Positions 1-5,584 of a stretch of DNA of 9,754 nucleotides are shown one piece after another. The stretch's first letter is position 1. Each line of letters opens with the position of its first letter. The notes below the pieces were generated by a model. It saw only the letters and a program-made list of their open reading frames with translations, ran no database searches and was not told the origin of the DNA. The position numbers were made by a program, and so were the translations under genes. This DNA is from Methanosarcina sp. UBA402 (lineage in GTDB: Archaea; Halobacteriota; Methanosarcinia; Methanosarcinales; Methanosarcinaceae): the NCBI GenBank assembly GCA_002509325.1, contig DADO01000068.1:1-9754 (forward strand). Direction: 5' to 3'.

Positions 1-59
1 CTTTCTGTCTTATCGTCTGTAAACTTGAAAGCCCCGATAGTAAAAATTAAAAGTAAAAC

Positions 60-95
60 CTGTCAGTAAGATTAGACAGTAAAATCTGTCAGTAA
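60..95. repeat. Short direct repeat, two 10-bp copies
   Basis: The 10-mer CTGTCAGTAA occurs at 60-69 and again at 86-95, with a related GACAGTAA between them at 75-82. It lies downstream of the 3' end of the ribbon-helix-helix gene, in AT-rich DNA without a coding frame I can support. It could be a protein-binding site or chance. The core CAGTAA also occurs in the 23-bp repeats at 5339-5430. Confidence 0.35.
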
Positions 96-173
96 ACCCT
101 AATAAACTACAACCGGAGAAAAACTGCCAGGAAAAGATTGATTACATAAATCCGTCTTCTTCTCCCGCACTTC

Positions 174-638
174 TCATTCATTCAGTTTATTTTTTAGTAA
201 ACCAAGGGCTACTCCGAGCTGGTTCAGGCCCAGTTTCAGAGCTATAGTAATGATCTCGTTATTCGAAATATTGCCAAACTCTCGTTTGATTGCAAATAAA
301 TCCATAATGCACTGCTGATCCAGAACAAGAGGCCCATCAAGCAGGTCTTTTGAGGACAGCAGTTCTTTTGAGGGTTGGCCTGGCTTTTGACCTTTAAATT
401 CAACTTTCCTTGGCTCTATCTTTACCCCGCCTTCCGGTTTTGCAGCCCACCTTGTCGCTTCAGGCACTTCTGGCTTCTGCCCGTAAAGGCTTTCCATTTG
501 CTGGAGACAGTGAGTCAGGCAAACACTCCTTATAAACTCTTCAACTTCCATGCCACTTATGCCTGCATACTTCTTTATTTCGGCAAGTTCCTCTTCCGAA
601 AAAGGTATACAGAGCAGGTTTTCATCATACTCCTCTAT
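174..638 (-). CDS. Ribbon-helix-helix-like protein, possibly DNA-binding, with non-standard start
   Basis: The predicted protein is 154 aa if translation begins at ATA 638-636, or 125 aa from the first in-frame ATG at 551. I favour the longer form: GGAGG (650-646) lies 7 nt upstream of the ATA, and the added residues complete a fold. In the long form, residues 6-13 (ENLLCIPF) would be the beta strand, about 14-28 helix A and about 30-45 helix B of a ribbon-helix-helix domain, the fold used by CopG/Arc-type repressors and antitoxins. A proline- and lysine-rich linker (about 55-95) follows. The C-terminal part (about 109-154) is again predicted helix-turn-helix (LDQQCIMDLFAIKREFG, then NISNNEIITIALKLGLNQL) and may be a second, degenerate ribbon-helix-helix unit. 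No toxin gene is adjacent. It ends in TGA. The fold is inferred from pattern only; target and role are unknown. A one-base frameshift at the N terminus is an alternative to an ATA start. Confidence 0.6.
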   Translation of the reverse strand: MEEYDENLLCIPFSEEELAEIKKYAGISGMEVEEFIRSVCLTHCLQQMESLYGQKPEVPEATRWAAKPEGGVKIEPRKVEFKGQKPGQPSKELLSSKDLLDGPLVLDQQCIMDLFAIKREFGNISNNEIITIALKLGLNQLGVALGLLKNKLNE

Positions 639-645
639 CCCAACT

Positions 646-650
646 CCTCC
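646..650 (-). promoter_or_regulatory. Shine-Dalgarno GGAGG that argues for an upstream start
   Basis: On the minus strand GGAGG is followed by 7 nt (AGTTGGG) and then ATA (638-636), in frame with the ribbon-helix-helix-like gene. The in-frame ATG at 551 has no comparable site. An overlapping out-of-frame ATG at 652-650 would read MEELG and then stop. Adding one G to the GGG run at 641-639 would join that ATG to the gene (MEELG-IEEYDEN), so a one-base deletion is an alternative. Confidence 0.5.
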
Positions 651-835
651 ATATGTTCTTCATTATTCTTGATCTTCTGATTTCTTCTTTTAGGCTGAGT
701 TTTACTTTAGCTTTTCTTCAACTTAATTTTTTACCATATCCTTTAGTTCTTCCTTTTAGTTTGTTGATCTCAACGCTTGTCTACTAATCAATTTATCTGT
801 CAGGAATAAGAGATCAAAAATGAGAAATCAAAGAA

Positions 836-1621
836 TCAAGAGTAAGAAATTAATAAGGCTCTTGCAGGTGCGCCGTCGCAGTCTTCAATTTTCAGGGGAA
901 GGCATAAGAAGAAATAGGTTCCGGCTTCTACCGAGTCCAGATTAAGGCATTCTACTATATTTACGGTACCTGAAAGAAGGATATGATGAGCAGGTAGTTT
1001 TTCGGAAAAAAGGCCATCTACGGAAAAACCATCAATCCCGATCGTCTTAAATCCATTTTTGACAATCCAGGCTGCTCCGCTTTCGTCAAGGTACGCGGAG
1101 CCAGATTCTTCCTTCCCAGGTTCCATGTCCTGAGAATCTGACTCTGCGCCTGAGGGACTGACCTCACATGCACTTCCATGTTTTCGGGAAAAAGCGTTTG
1201 TCTTCAGAAGGAGAATCGGAATATTTTCAGGAGCCCCTATGTTCTGGAAGGACTTTTCAAGGATGCTAGCAGTCAGTTCACCTGACAGTGATGAAAAATC
1301 GAGAATAAGGGCCGAGCCCATGAGATTTTTGAGTTCCAGTTTGTCAACAGTCAGACCATTTTCCAGGATGTGAGAAGGGGCATCGACATGGGTGCCAGTG
1401 TGGCTTCCAAAACATAACTTTGATACATTACATCCGTCTTTTTCAAGAGTGCAGACCTTCTCAATTGCAGGTATTGGGTCCCCTGGGAAAGTCCGTGTAA
1501 AAGGAGAAATCGGGATTGTAATATCTATGATATTTCCACAAACCAGAATTTTTTTCAAATCAATCGGGATTTCTTCCACGCTAACAGGAATTTCCCCTAC
1601 AATAACCGGAATATTTTCCAT
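836..1621 (-). CDS. Cyclase family protein (metal-dependent hydrolase, kynurenine formamidase-like fold)
   Basis: This 261-aa protein carries the signature of the PF04199 cyclase/kynurenine formamidase family: HTGTHVDAPSH at residues 74-84 (H74, H78, D80 and H84 as likely metal and catalytic ligands) and HHILLSGTVNIVE at 212-224. There, H212 and E224 have the 12-residue spacing of the C-terminal metal-ligand pair in bacterial KynB. Members hydrolyse amide or related bonds; the substrate here is unknown, and tryptophan catabolism is not implied. The protein is longer than the usual 210-220 aa for two reasons: an N-terminal extension of three 7-residue repeats (residues 2-22), and an acidic, Ser/Gly-rich insertion at about 150-180 before the DESGAAWIV segment. 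The ATG at 1621 follows an AAGGTG site. It starts about 10 bp after the ferredoxin gene on the same strand, so the two are probably cotranscribed. It is likely cytoplasmic; no signal peptide is seen. Confidence 0.88.
   Translation of the reverse strand: MENIPVIVGEIPVSVEEIPIDLKKILVCGNIIDITIPISPFTRTFPGDPIPAIEKVCTLEKDGCNVSKLCFGSHTGTHVDAPSHILENGLTVDKLELKNLMGSALILDFSSLSGELTASILEKSFQNIGAPENIPILLLKTNAFSRKHGSACEVSPSGAESDSQDMEPGKEESGSAYLDESGAAWIVKNGFKTIGIDGFSVDGLFSEKLPAHHILLSGTVNIVECLNLDSVEAGTYFFLCLPLKIEDCDGAPARALLISYS
1556..1618 (-). repeat. Three tandem 21-bp units at the 5' end of the cyclase gene
   Basis: Residues 2-22 read as three heptapeptides: ENIPVIV, GEIPVSV and EEIPIDL. Each corresponds to a 21-bp DNA unit with a core like GGAATATT / GGAATTTC on the plus strand. 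The units keep the reading frame and lie ahead of the family's usual first strand (IIDITIPI, residue 31 on). They look like an in-frame slippage expansion that lengthened the N terminus. Confidence 0.65.
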
Positions 1622-1630
1622 ATTAACACC

Positions 1631-1816
1631 TTATTCCATGTAGATAATTGACTTGTTAGTGCACTCATCTATGCACTTCATACAGAGAATACATTTTTTG
1701 GAGTCAATTTTTGCAAGCTCGTTTTCCTCATAAATCGCGTCCACTGGACAGACACCTTTGCATTTCCCACATCTTTTGCAGCCGAAAACCACAACGTATC
1801 CGGTTTTTTCTGACAT
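1631..1816 (-). CDS. Small 2x[4Fe-4S] ferredoxin
   Basis: The 61-aa protein (62 if GTG 1819 is used) has two ferredoxin motifs: C13-x2-C16-x2-C19-x3-C23-P, and C42-x2-C45-x2-C48-x3-C52. This is the pattern of a bacterial-type ferredoxin with two [4Fe-4S] clusters carrying low-potential electrons in the cytoplasm. The second motif lacks the usual proline after its last cysteine (CTN instead of CP). I chose ATG 1816 over the adjacent GTG because a TATA-like box centred near 1840 predicts a transcript starting at about 1814-1818, consistent with a leaderless message. The cyclase gene follows within about 10 bp, so they probably form an operon. Why a hydrolytic enzyme should be paired with a ferredoxin is not obvious; it may serve the divergent radical SAM enzyme instead (inference). 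Confidence 0.9.
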   Translation of the reverse strand: MSEKTGYVVVFGCKRCGKCKGVCPVDAIYEENELAKIDSKKCILCMKCIDECTNKSIIYME

Positions 1817-1835
1817 CACGAACCTTTGGCACCTT

Positions 1836-1843
1836 ATTATATA
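1836..1843 (-). promoter_or_regulatory. TATA box for the ferredoxin-cyclase unit
   Basis: TATATAAT on the minus strand is centred about 24 nt upstream of ATG 1816. Archaeal transcription usually starts about 22-27 nt downstream of the box centre, so the mRNA probably begins at or next to the start codon. Confidence 0.5.
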
Positions 1844-1914
1844 TCAATTTCTAGAAAAAGCCAATCATCTTAAAGTTATTTCCATATTGAAAGCCTTAAA
1901 CCCAAAAAACAAAC

Positions 1915-1928
1915 CTTATATATAAAAA
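1915..1928 (+). promoter_or_regulatory. TATA box for the radical SAM gene
   Basis: CTTATATATAAAAA is a strong archaeal TATA element centred near 1921. The start ATG is at 1948, about 27 nt from the centre, and no Shine-Dalgarno sequence lies between them. A leaderless transcript is therefore likely. Confidence 0.6.
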
Positions 1929-1947
1929 AGAATATGCTGGTTCAGTT

Positions 1948-3045
1948 ATGGAAAAGCTCATTGAAGACGAAATGTTTACTGAAGACGAAACGTTTACTGA
2001 AGACGAAACCGGATCTTTTTACAGTCATCTTTCTGAAGGGTGCAGGCTCTGTCAGGAAGGCGCCAAAATGGTACTCTTCGTAACAGGTCTCTGCCCTAAG
2101 AGCTGTTTTTACTGTCCGCTTTCCGATGGAAGGCGTGGAAAAGACCTTGTTTTTGCGAATGAGAGATCTGTAAAAAACGATGATGATTTACTGAAAGAAG
2201 CTGAGCTTATGAATGCTCTCGGGACAGGAATTACAGGCGGAGAGCCTCTGCTGAAAATCGAAAGAGTCCTGCACTACATCCGAATGCTCAAGGCCTCTTT
2301 TGGAAAAGAGCATCATATCCATCTTTATACTTCCCTGGCTCCTGACAGGCAGATCCTTGAAAAGCTCGCAGATGCAGATCTTGATGAAATCCGTTTACAT
2401 CCGCCGCAGGAATGCTGGAAAGATCTTAAAAACAGTCCATATGCAGGTACCCTGAAAAATGCAAAGGAGCTCGGAATCGAAGCCGGAATCGAGATTCCTG
2501 CCCTTGAAGGAGCAGAGAAAGTTGCAGCTTTTGCAGAAGAAATGGATGTTTTCCTTAACCTGAATGAACTGGAATTTTCCGACAATAACTCCAGAGCTCT
2601 CCTGAAAAACGGCTTTTGCCTTGAATCGGATATGTCCAATGCGGCTGCCGGGTCCTGTAAATTTGCCAATATTGCCTTCCAGGCATGTAGAAAAGTCCAC
2701 TTTTGTTCCTCAACCTATAAGGATGCAGTCCAGCTGCGCAAAAGGTTTCAGAGGATCGCAAAGAATACCTCAAGAGGATTTGATGAGATCACAGAAGACG
2801 GCACTCTGGTATACGGAATAATTGAAGGGGGAAATCAGGAACTTGCAAAAGAAACCCTCCAGAGTATGGAAATCCCGGCAGAACTTTTTGAAATAAAAGC
2901 CGGAAAAATTGAAATTGCCTGGTGGGTACTTGAGGAGTTGAGAGAAGGCATTAAAGAAAAACTGGAACCTTCTGGATCCAGACTTGTCATTATTGAAAGG
3001 TACCCATTCGAAGACGGACTGGTTGTCGAGTTAATCCCTCTTTAA
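1948..3045 (+). CDS. Radical SAM protein, COG2108-like (pyruvate formate-lyase activating enzyme-related)
   Basis: This 365-aa protein has the radical SAM cluster motif C49-x3-C53-x2-C56 (CPKSCFYCP) and the SAM-binding GGEP motif at 97-100. An extra pair, C32 and C35 (CRLCQEGAK), lies directly ahead of the core. The pattern CxxC...GAK-VLFVTG-C...CFYCPLS...ANE matches, from memory, the archaeal COG2108 group, whose reaction is unknown. More cysteines lie at about 225-255 (for example AGSCKFAN and ACRKVHFC) and could bind an auxiliary cluster. The first 24 residues are an acidic extension made of EDEMFT/EDETFT repeats and are probably not part of the fold. It is transcribed divergently from the ferredoxin-cyclase pair, with about 130 bp between, and its TATA box implies a leaderless mRNA. 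The family call is firm; the substrate cannot be read from the sequence. Confidence 0.85.
   Translation: MEKLIEDEMFTEDETFTEDETGSFYSHLSEGCRLCQEGAKMVLFVTGLCPKSCFYCPLSDGRRGKDLVFANERSVKNDDDLLKEAELMNALGTGITGGEPLLKIERVLHYIRMLKASFGKEHHIHLYTSLAPDRQILEKLADADLDEIRLHPPQECWKDLKNSPYAGTLKNAKELGIEAGIEIPALEGAEKVAAFAEEMDVFLNLNELEFSDNNSRALLKNGFCLESDMSNAAAGSCKFANIAFQACRKVHFCSSTYKDAVQLRKRFQRIAKNTSRGFDEITEDGTLVYGIIEGGNQELAKETLQSMEIPAELFEIKAGKIEIAWWVLEELREGIKEKLEPSGSRLVIIERYPFEDGLVVELIPL
1963..2009 (+). repeat. Tandem 18-bp repeat at the 5' end of the radical SAM gene
   Basis: The unit GAAGACGAAATGTTTACT (1963-1980) is repeated with one change at 1981-1998 and partly at 1999-2009. It encodes EDEMFT, EDETFT, EDET and expands the N terminus in frame ahead of the conserved region. 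Confidence 0.85.
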
Positions 3046-3050
3046 GAGTT

Positions 3051-3142
3051 TCTGAGCAAATGTTACCCGTAGAGAAGAGGATTCACGACAACATAATGAA
3101 TATTTACTCTTTAAGGTAGCATCTGGGCAAATGTTACTCGTA
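3051..3142. repeat. Imperfect 21-bp direct repeat downstream of the radical SAM gene
   Basis: The 21-bp segment at 3051-3071 (beginning TCTGAGCAAATGTTAC) recurs at 3122-3142 with two mismatches, 71 bp apart. The similarity extends a little upstream, because CTCTTTAAG precedes both copies; the first of these includes the radical SAM stop codon. It may be a partial duplication of the gene end or paired regulatory or terminator-related sites. Confidence 0.6.
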
Positions 3143-3180
3143 AGAGATTTGAAAAAAATATTAAATAGATTGGAAACAAC

Positions 3181-3188
3181 TTTTTTTT
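3181..3188 (+). terminator. Possible oligo-T terminator
   Basis: A run of eight T on the plus strand lies about 140 nt after the radical SAM stop and before the pseudogene. Archaeal RNA polymerase often stops at such runs without a hairpin. No stable stem is seen, so this is tentative. Confidence 0.3.
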
Positions 3189-3228
3189 AAATTTAATTCT
3201 AGCTCTAAAAAATTATAAGTGTCCTCTT

Positions 3229-3813
3229 ATGCCCTACCCGGTCGCAAATGTGTTATTCTTCGTTCTCTGTATAAATGCGGTAGCAGTCTACGCTACTGTC
3301 AGATCGTTTTTTCGAGGGGAAACTCTCTCTTAAGGGTTCAACGCATTTACTGCTGCTATTCGTAGGCGGTATATGTGCCTTATTCCCGGATACAGTGATT
3401 GTTCACAGCCTCCTAGTAAACGGTTCTATGGAGCACTGCTGGGCTGGCCCGATTCCAACCCATTCACTTCTATTCAGTCTTTCTGCAGTCCTGTTTGGGA
3501 TAGCTGTAGGATATGCTAAATACAGGGAGCCTGGGAGGGCAATTTATTTTGCTTTTTTGCAGAGTCTGCTTTCCTTTCGCATTTATATCTGGATGATATC
3601 AGTGAAGGCGGCTGCGAGTACCTTTATTCGTTATACGAGAAAAAATCAGTGTATTTTCAATGATGGATGTAAGTTTCCAGGAAACAGGAATCTCTCATTA
3701 CCCAATAGCTTCCTCTCATTACCTAATAGCTTCTTTTTATCGGTCTTTTTATTTTCTCCGTAATAATGATGGCACTCTTTGCCCTGAGTAAATATGGTTT
3801 TGATTTCAAATAA
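3229..3813 (+). pseudogene. Degraded membrane-bound YdjM/DUF457-like hydrolase gene
   Basis: Reading across frames restores one protein of about 190 residues. Frame 1 from ATG 3229 gives MPYPVANVLFFVLC...FFRGE and stops at 3331. The second frame continues LLLLFVGGICALFPD...PTHSLLFSLSAVLFGI. The first frame resumes at about 3556 with FFAESAFLSHLYLDD and stops at 3661. The third frame gives EKISVFSMMDVSFQETG, and frame 1 closes with LFIGLFIFSVIMMALFAL...GFDFK and TAA at 3811. The shifts fall near 3322, 3553-3558, 3640-3647 and 3732-3737, mostly in homopolymer runs. The LFPD, THSLLF and SHLxLDD elements with hydrophobic segments match the YdjM-type (DUF457) inner-membrane metal-dependent hydrolase family as I remember it. 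A 21-bp tandem duplication lies near the 3' end. No single frame could yield a functional enzyme. An open stretch at 3395-3763 is only the surviving middle part plus out-of-frame tail. Confidence 0.75.
3692..3733 (+). repeat. 21-bp tandem duplication inside the pseudogene
   Basis: Two adjacent copies, CTCTCATTACCCAATAGCTT-C at 3692-3712 and the same at 3713-3733 with one change (C to T), duplicate seven codons of the degraded membrane protein gene. Confidence 0.85.
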
Positions 3814-4360
3814 AGAACAGAAAAATAAAACATTGAAACTTAAAAACATGAATTAAGTAACGCAGAGGTTAAAATCAGGTTTAAGCAAGAAGCAAGCTAT
3901 TTGGAGAAATTTATACCCCCATATCCTGTGCAATTTTTACTCCCCAGAAATATTAATGTGGTGATGATCACAATTTCACTCCAGGTCACTTGTAAAGAAA
4001 ACTATTTATTGTTTTACCAGTGTGAATAATTACCTTAAATCTTTCATAACTACCCCGTTTTCAAACAGTATCATAATTTTCTAACATTATTAAGCATTTA
4101 AATAGGCAGATTTTAATCTACGGAAGATATCGATTATTTACTGCCACTGTATTATTCGGAAAGTCTCGTGTAAATATAAAACTTATACTTTGTATAATAA
4201 TTCAAAAAAGCAATCCTAAAATATATAAACGATAAGGATATAGGGTATTCGATTCTTAGCGCCTCAATTTAGAGGTCACATATTTTTATAATGTAGAGAA
4301 AAGTAGTAATATAATACTGAATCAATATAACTTAATTATTATTAACTGAGGTGTCCGAAA
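3814..4360. other. Gene-free AT-rich region
   Basis: I find no supported gene here on either strand. The region is AT-rich with several possible TATA boxes. The most distinctive stretch, at 4224-4244, reads TATAAACGATA, then AGGA, then TATAGG and resembles a stretch in front of uppS. A weak CCTC-AATTTA-GAGG hairpin lies near 4262-4275. It probably serves as promoter and leader region of the DUF2551-like gene. Confidence 0.5.
4224..4234 (+). promoter_or_regulatory. Candidate promoter element TATAAACGATA
   Basis: This TATA-like 11-mer lies 137 nt before the favoured start at 4361 and is identical to 5436-5446 in front of uppS; both are followed by TATAGG. If it is the TATA box, the DUF2551-like gene has a 5' leader of about 110 nt. 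Confidence 0.35.
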
Positions 4361-4663
4361 CTGCAAACTGCGGAAGAAAGGGTAAGAGCGAGATTGATAA
4401 AGTATCTCGGCAGGGATGAAAACGGGATACGCAAGGTTGTGCTCAATCTCTTCCTGACCGGAGACAAGTTCACCACCGGTGAAGTTTACGATTACCTGGA
4501 TAAAGGAAATTTTGAGGTAAGCTACCGGGGAGTGTCGGCTATGGTCGGGCTTATGAATACAAGGCTCGGGATTCTGAGCATAAATGTCACTGGAGATCAC
4601 AACGTTTACTCCCTGAAAGAAAACTATAAAAGCATTGTTGGCTCCGTGCTTGAAAACTACTGA
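4361..4663 (+). CDS. DUF2551-like archaeal protein, start uncertain
   Basis: This small protein is 89 aa from TTG 4394 and 100 aa if coding begins at CTG 4361. It resembles DUF2551, an uncharacterised family of methanogens and relatives: IRKVVLNLFLTG, TTGEVYDYL, VSYRGVSAMVGLMNTRLGIL and a closing beta-rich segment (NVYSLKENY). The helical pattern suggests a winged-helix-like fold, so a regulatory role is possible but unproven. The upstream codons (LQTAEERVRAR) read as a natural amphipathic helix continuous with LIKYLGRDENG, so TTG 4394 is probably too short. GAGGTG (4348-4353) lies 7 nt before the CTG. Alternatively, GTG 4351 was the start (reading MSE-LQTAEE) and one extra A in the AAA run at 4358-4360 broke the frame. 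It stands alone between long intergenic regions. Confidence 0.65.
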   Translation: MQTAEERVRARLIKYLGRDENGIRKVVLNLFLTGDKFTTGEVYDYLDKGNFEVSYRGVSAMVGLMNTRLGILSINVTGDHNVYSLKENYKSIVGSVLENY

Positions 4664-4770
4664 GCCACCTTATTGCTATCTGTTTTTTGGTGAGAAATTT
4701 AAATTGCTGATCTGTTCTTCTGAGGAATTGAAGAAATATGAAGTGATCAATAAAAGCTGTTTAGAGAAAT

Positions 4771-4988
4771 ATGAAAATTTACGAGGAGCATATCCGTGTT
4801 AATATACAAATGGAGTTGACAAGCCTACTGGAATCAAAAATTTCTTTGAAAAATATTAGCCTTGACATTAAGCCTGGGGAGTCCAGGTAAAAGCAGTTAA
4901 TAGCATTAGTTTTCCAGAAATTTTCGCTGCTGTTTTATTCGCCACGAATCTGGTATTGTCGGTGTATTCAAGAACTAAATTAAATTGA
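4771..4988 (+). pseudogene. Possible degraded fragment with a DIKPG-type surface-protein motif
   Basis: An open stretch from ATG 4771 encodes 39 codons ending LKNISLDIKPGESR and then TAA at 4888. One base back in register, from GTA 4887, the frame continues VKAVNSISF, EIFAAVLFATN and LVLSVYSRTKLN, stopping at 4986-4988. Together this faintly resembles the IDIKPGS...N-x-I...PVAIL...DFDASTVDP repeat of methanogen and other surface proteins. An alternative is the strand ahead of a Walker A motif in an ABC ATPase, but no Walker A is present. The fragment is short and the match rests on memory, so the call is weak. Confidence 0.25.
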
Positions 4989-5338
4989 AATTTATATAAA
5001 TCTTAAAATTATTACTTTTTTTTCATGTCGCGTTTGAAAACTATTTATATAATAAGCATACTTTTATATATTTTATCAGCTATGCATCCAAATAATCATA
5101 CTTCATATATTAATTAGGTAGCATATATCGGAACTTATGCGATTTACCTAAAAAATCAACACCATTAAACCTTTATCGAAACAGAATACTAAATAAATCA
5201 TAATCTGGAACTTAACATTAATGAACGGAGAGTTTATAAATCAATATGTTAATCTTTTAATTTAAAGAAGAGATTATTTACTGTTGATTTCTACTAATTC
5301 CGACCTCGCGATTAACAAAATTCGTTAACTTTACTAAG

Positions 5339-5430
5339 CAGTAACAGGTAACCCTACCTTTCAGTAACAGGCAATCCTACCTTTCAGTAACAGGCAATCC
5401 TACCTTTCAGTAACAGGTAACCCTGCCTTT
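5339..5430. repeat. Four tandem 23-bp repeats
   Basis: Units lie at 5339-5361, 5362-5384, 5385-5407 and 5408-5430, each beginning CAGTAACAGG and ending in CCTTT. The two inner copies are identical (GGCAATCCTACC core). The outer copies carry GGTAACCC followed by TACC or TGCC. There are no spacers, so this is not a CRISPR array. The unit is not a multiple of three and lies in non-coding DNA just upstream of the uppS promoter. It could be an iterated binding site or a minisatellite. Confidence 0.92.
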
Positions 5431-5435
5431 ATTAC

Positions 5436-5450
5436 TATAAACGATATAGG
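5436..5450 (+). promoter_or_regulatory. Candidate uppS promoter element
   Basis: TATAAACGATATAGG directly follows the 23-bp repeats. Its first 11 bases match 4224-4234, and AAACGATATAG recurs inverted at 6641-6651, after uppS. If it is the TATA box, uppS has a leader of about 115 nt. Confidence 0.35.
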
Positions 5451-5571
5451 AAAATTTTTCAGATAAATAGAACTTTTGACCAAAAGAAATATTAATATTT
5501 TGAACAAGGGAAGAGGTTAGGTTTCACCAAGAGAAAATCTTAATGGATATTTCTCAAATTTGAGTATTCTC

Positions 5572-5577
5572 AGGAGG
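5572..5577 (+). promoter_or_regulatory. Shine-Dalgarno AGGAGG that decides the uppS start
   Basis: AGGAGG is a perfect match to the archaeal anti-Shine-Dalgarno. It is followed by AAAACTC (7 nt) and then ATA 5585, in frame with uppS. The first conventional start codon in frame is TTG 5645, 67 nt away and without a site of its own. Confidence 0.65.
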
Positions 5578-5584
5578 AAAACTC

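Larger units (their letters stand above)
4664..5584. other. Long region without an intact gene
   Basis: This stretch of about 920 bp is AT-rich. It contains a possible degraded coding fragment (4771-4988), numerous TATA-like tracts between 4990 and 5280, a near-palindrome TTAAC-AAAATTC-GTTAA (5312-5328), four tandem 23-bp repeats (5339-5430) and the probable promoter and leader of uppS (5436-5584). I see no intact gene on either strand. Confidence 0.55.

Noticed and set aside
375..680. Plus-strand open frame of 101 codons opposite the ribbon-helix-helix gene
   Set aside because: It lies antisense to a better-supported gene, is rich in Phe, Leu and Cys as expected of a shadow, and has no family resemblance.
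2325..2821. Several open frames within the radical SAM gene on both strands
   Set aside because: They are shadows of a gene with clear motifs and show no motifs of their own.
3331..3663. Stop codon readthrough (for example pyrrolysine at UAG) as the explanation for the interrupted membrane protein gene
   Set aside because: The stops met are TAA and TGA, not TAG, and continuity needs frame changes rather than readthrough.
3646..3849. Minus-strand open frame of 67 codons over the pseudogene
   Set aside because: It is made of complementary low-complexity sequence, including the 21-bp duplication; the plus-strand reading explains the region better.
4322..4600. Minus-strand open frame of 92 codons opposite the DUF2551-like gene
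   Set aside because: It is an antisense shadow of a recognisable family protein.
5339..5430. CRISPR array
   Set aside because: The 23-bp units are directly abutting with no spacers, and no cas genes are in the window.
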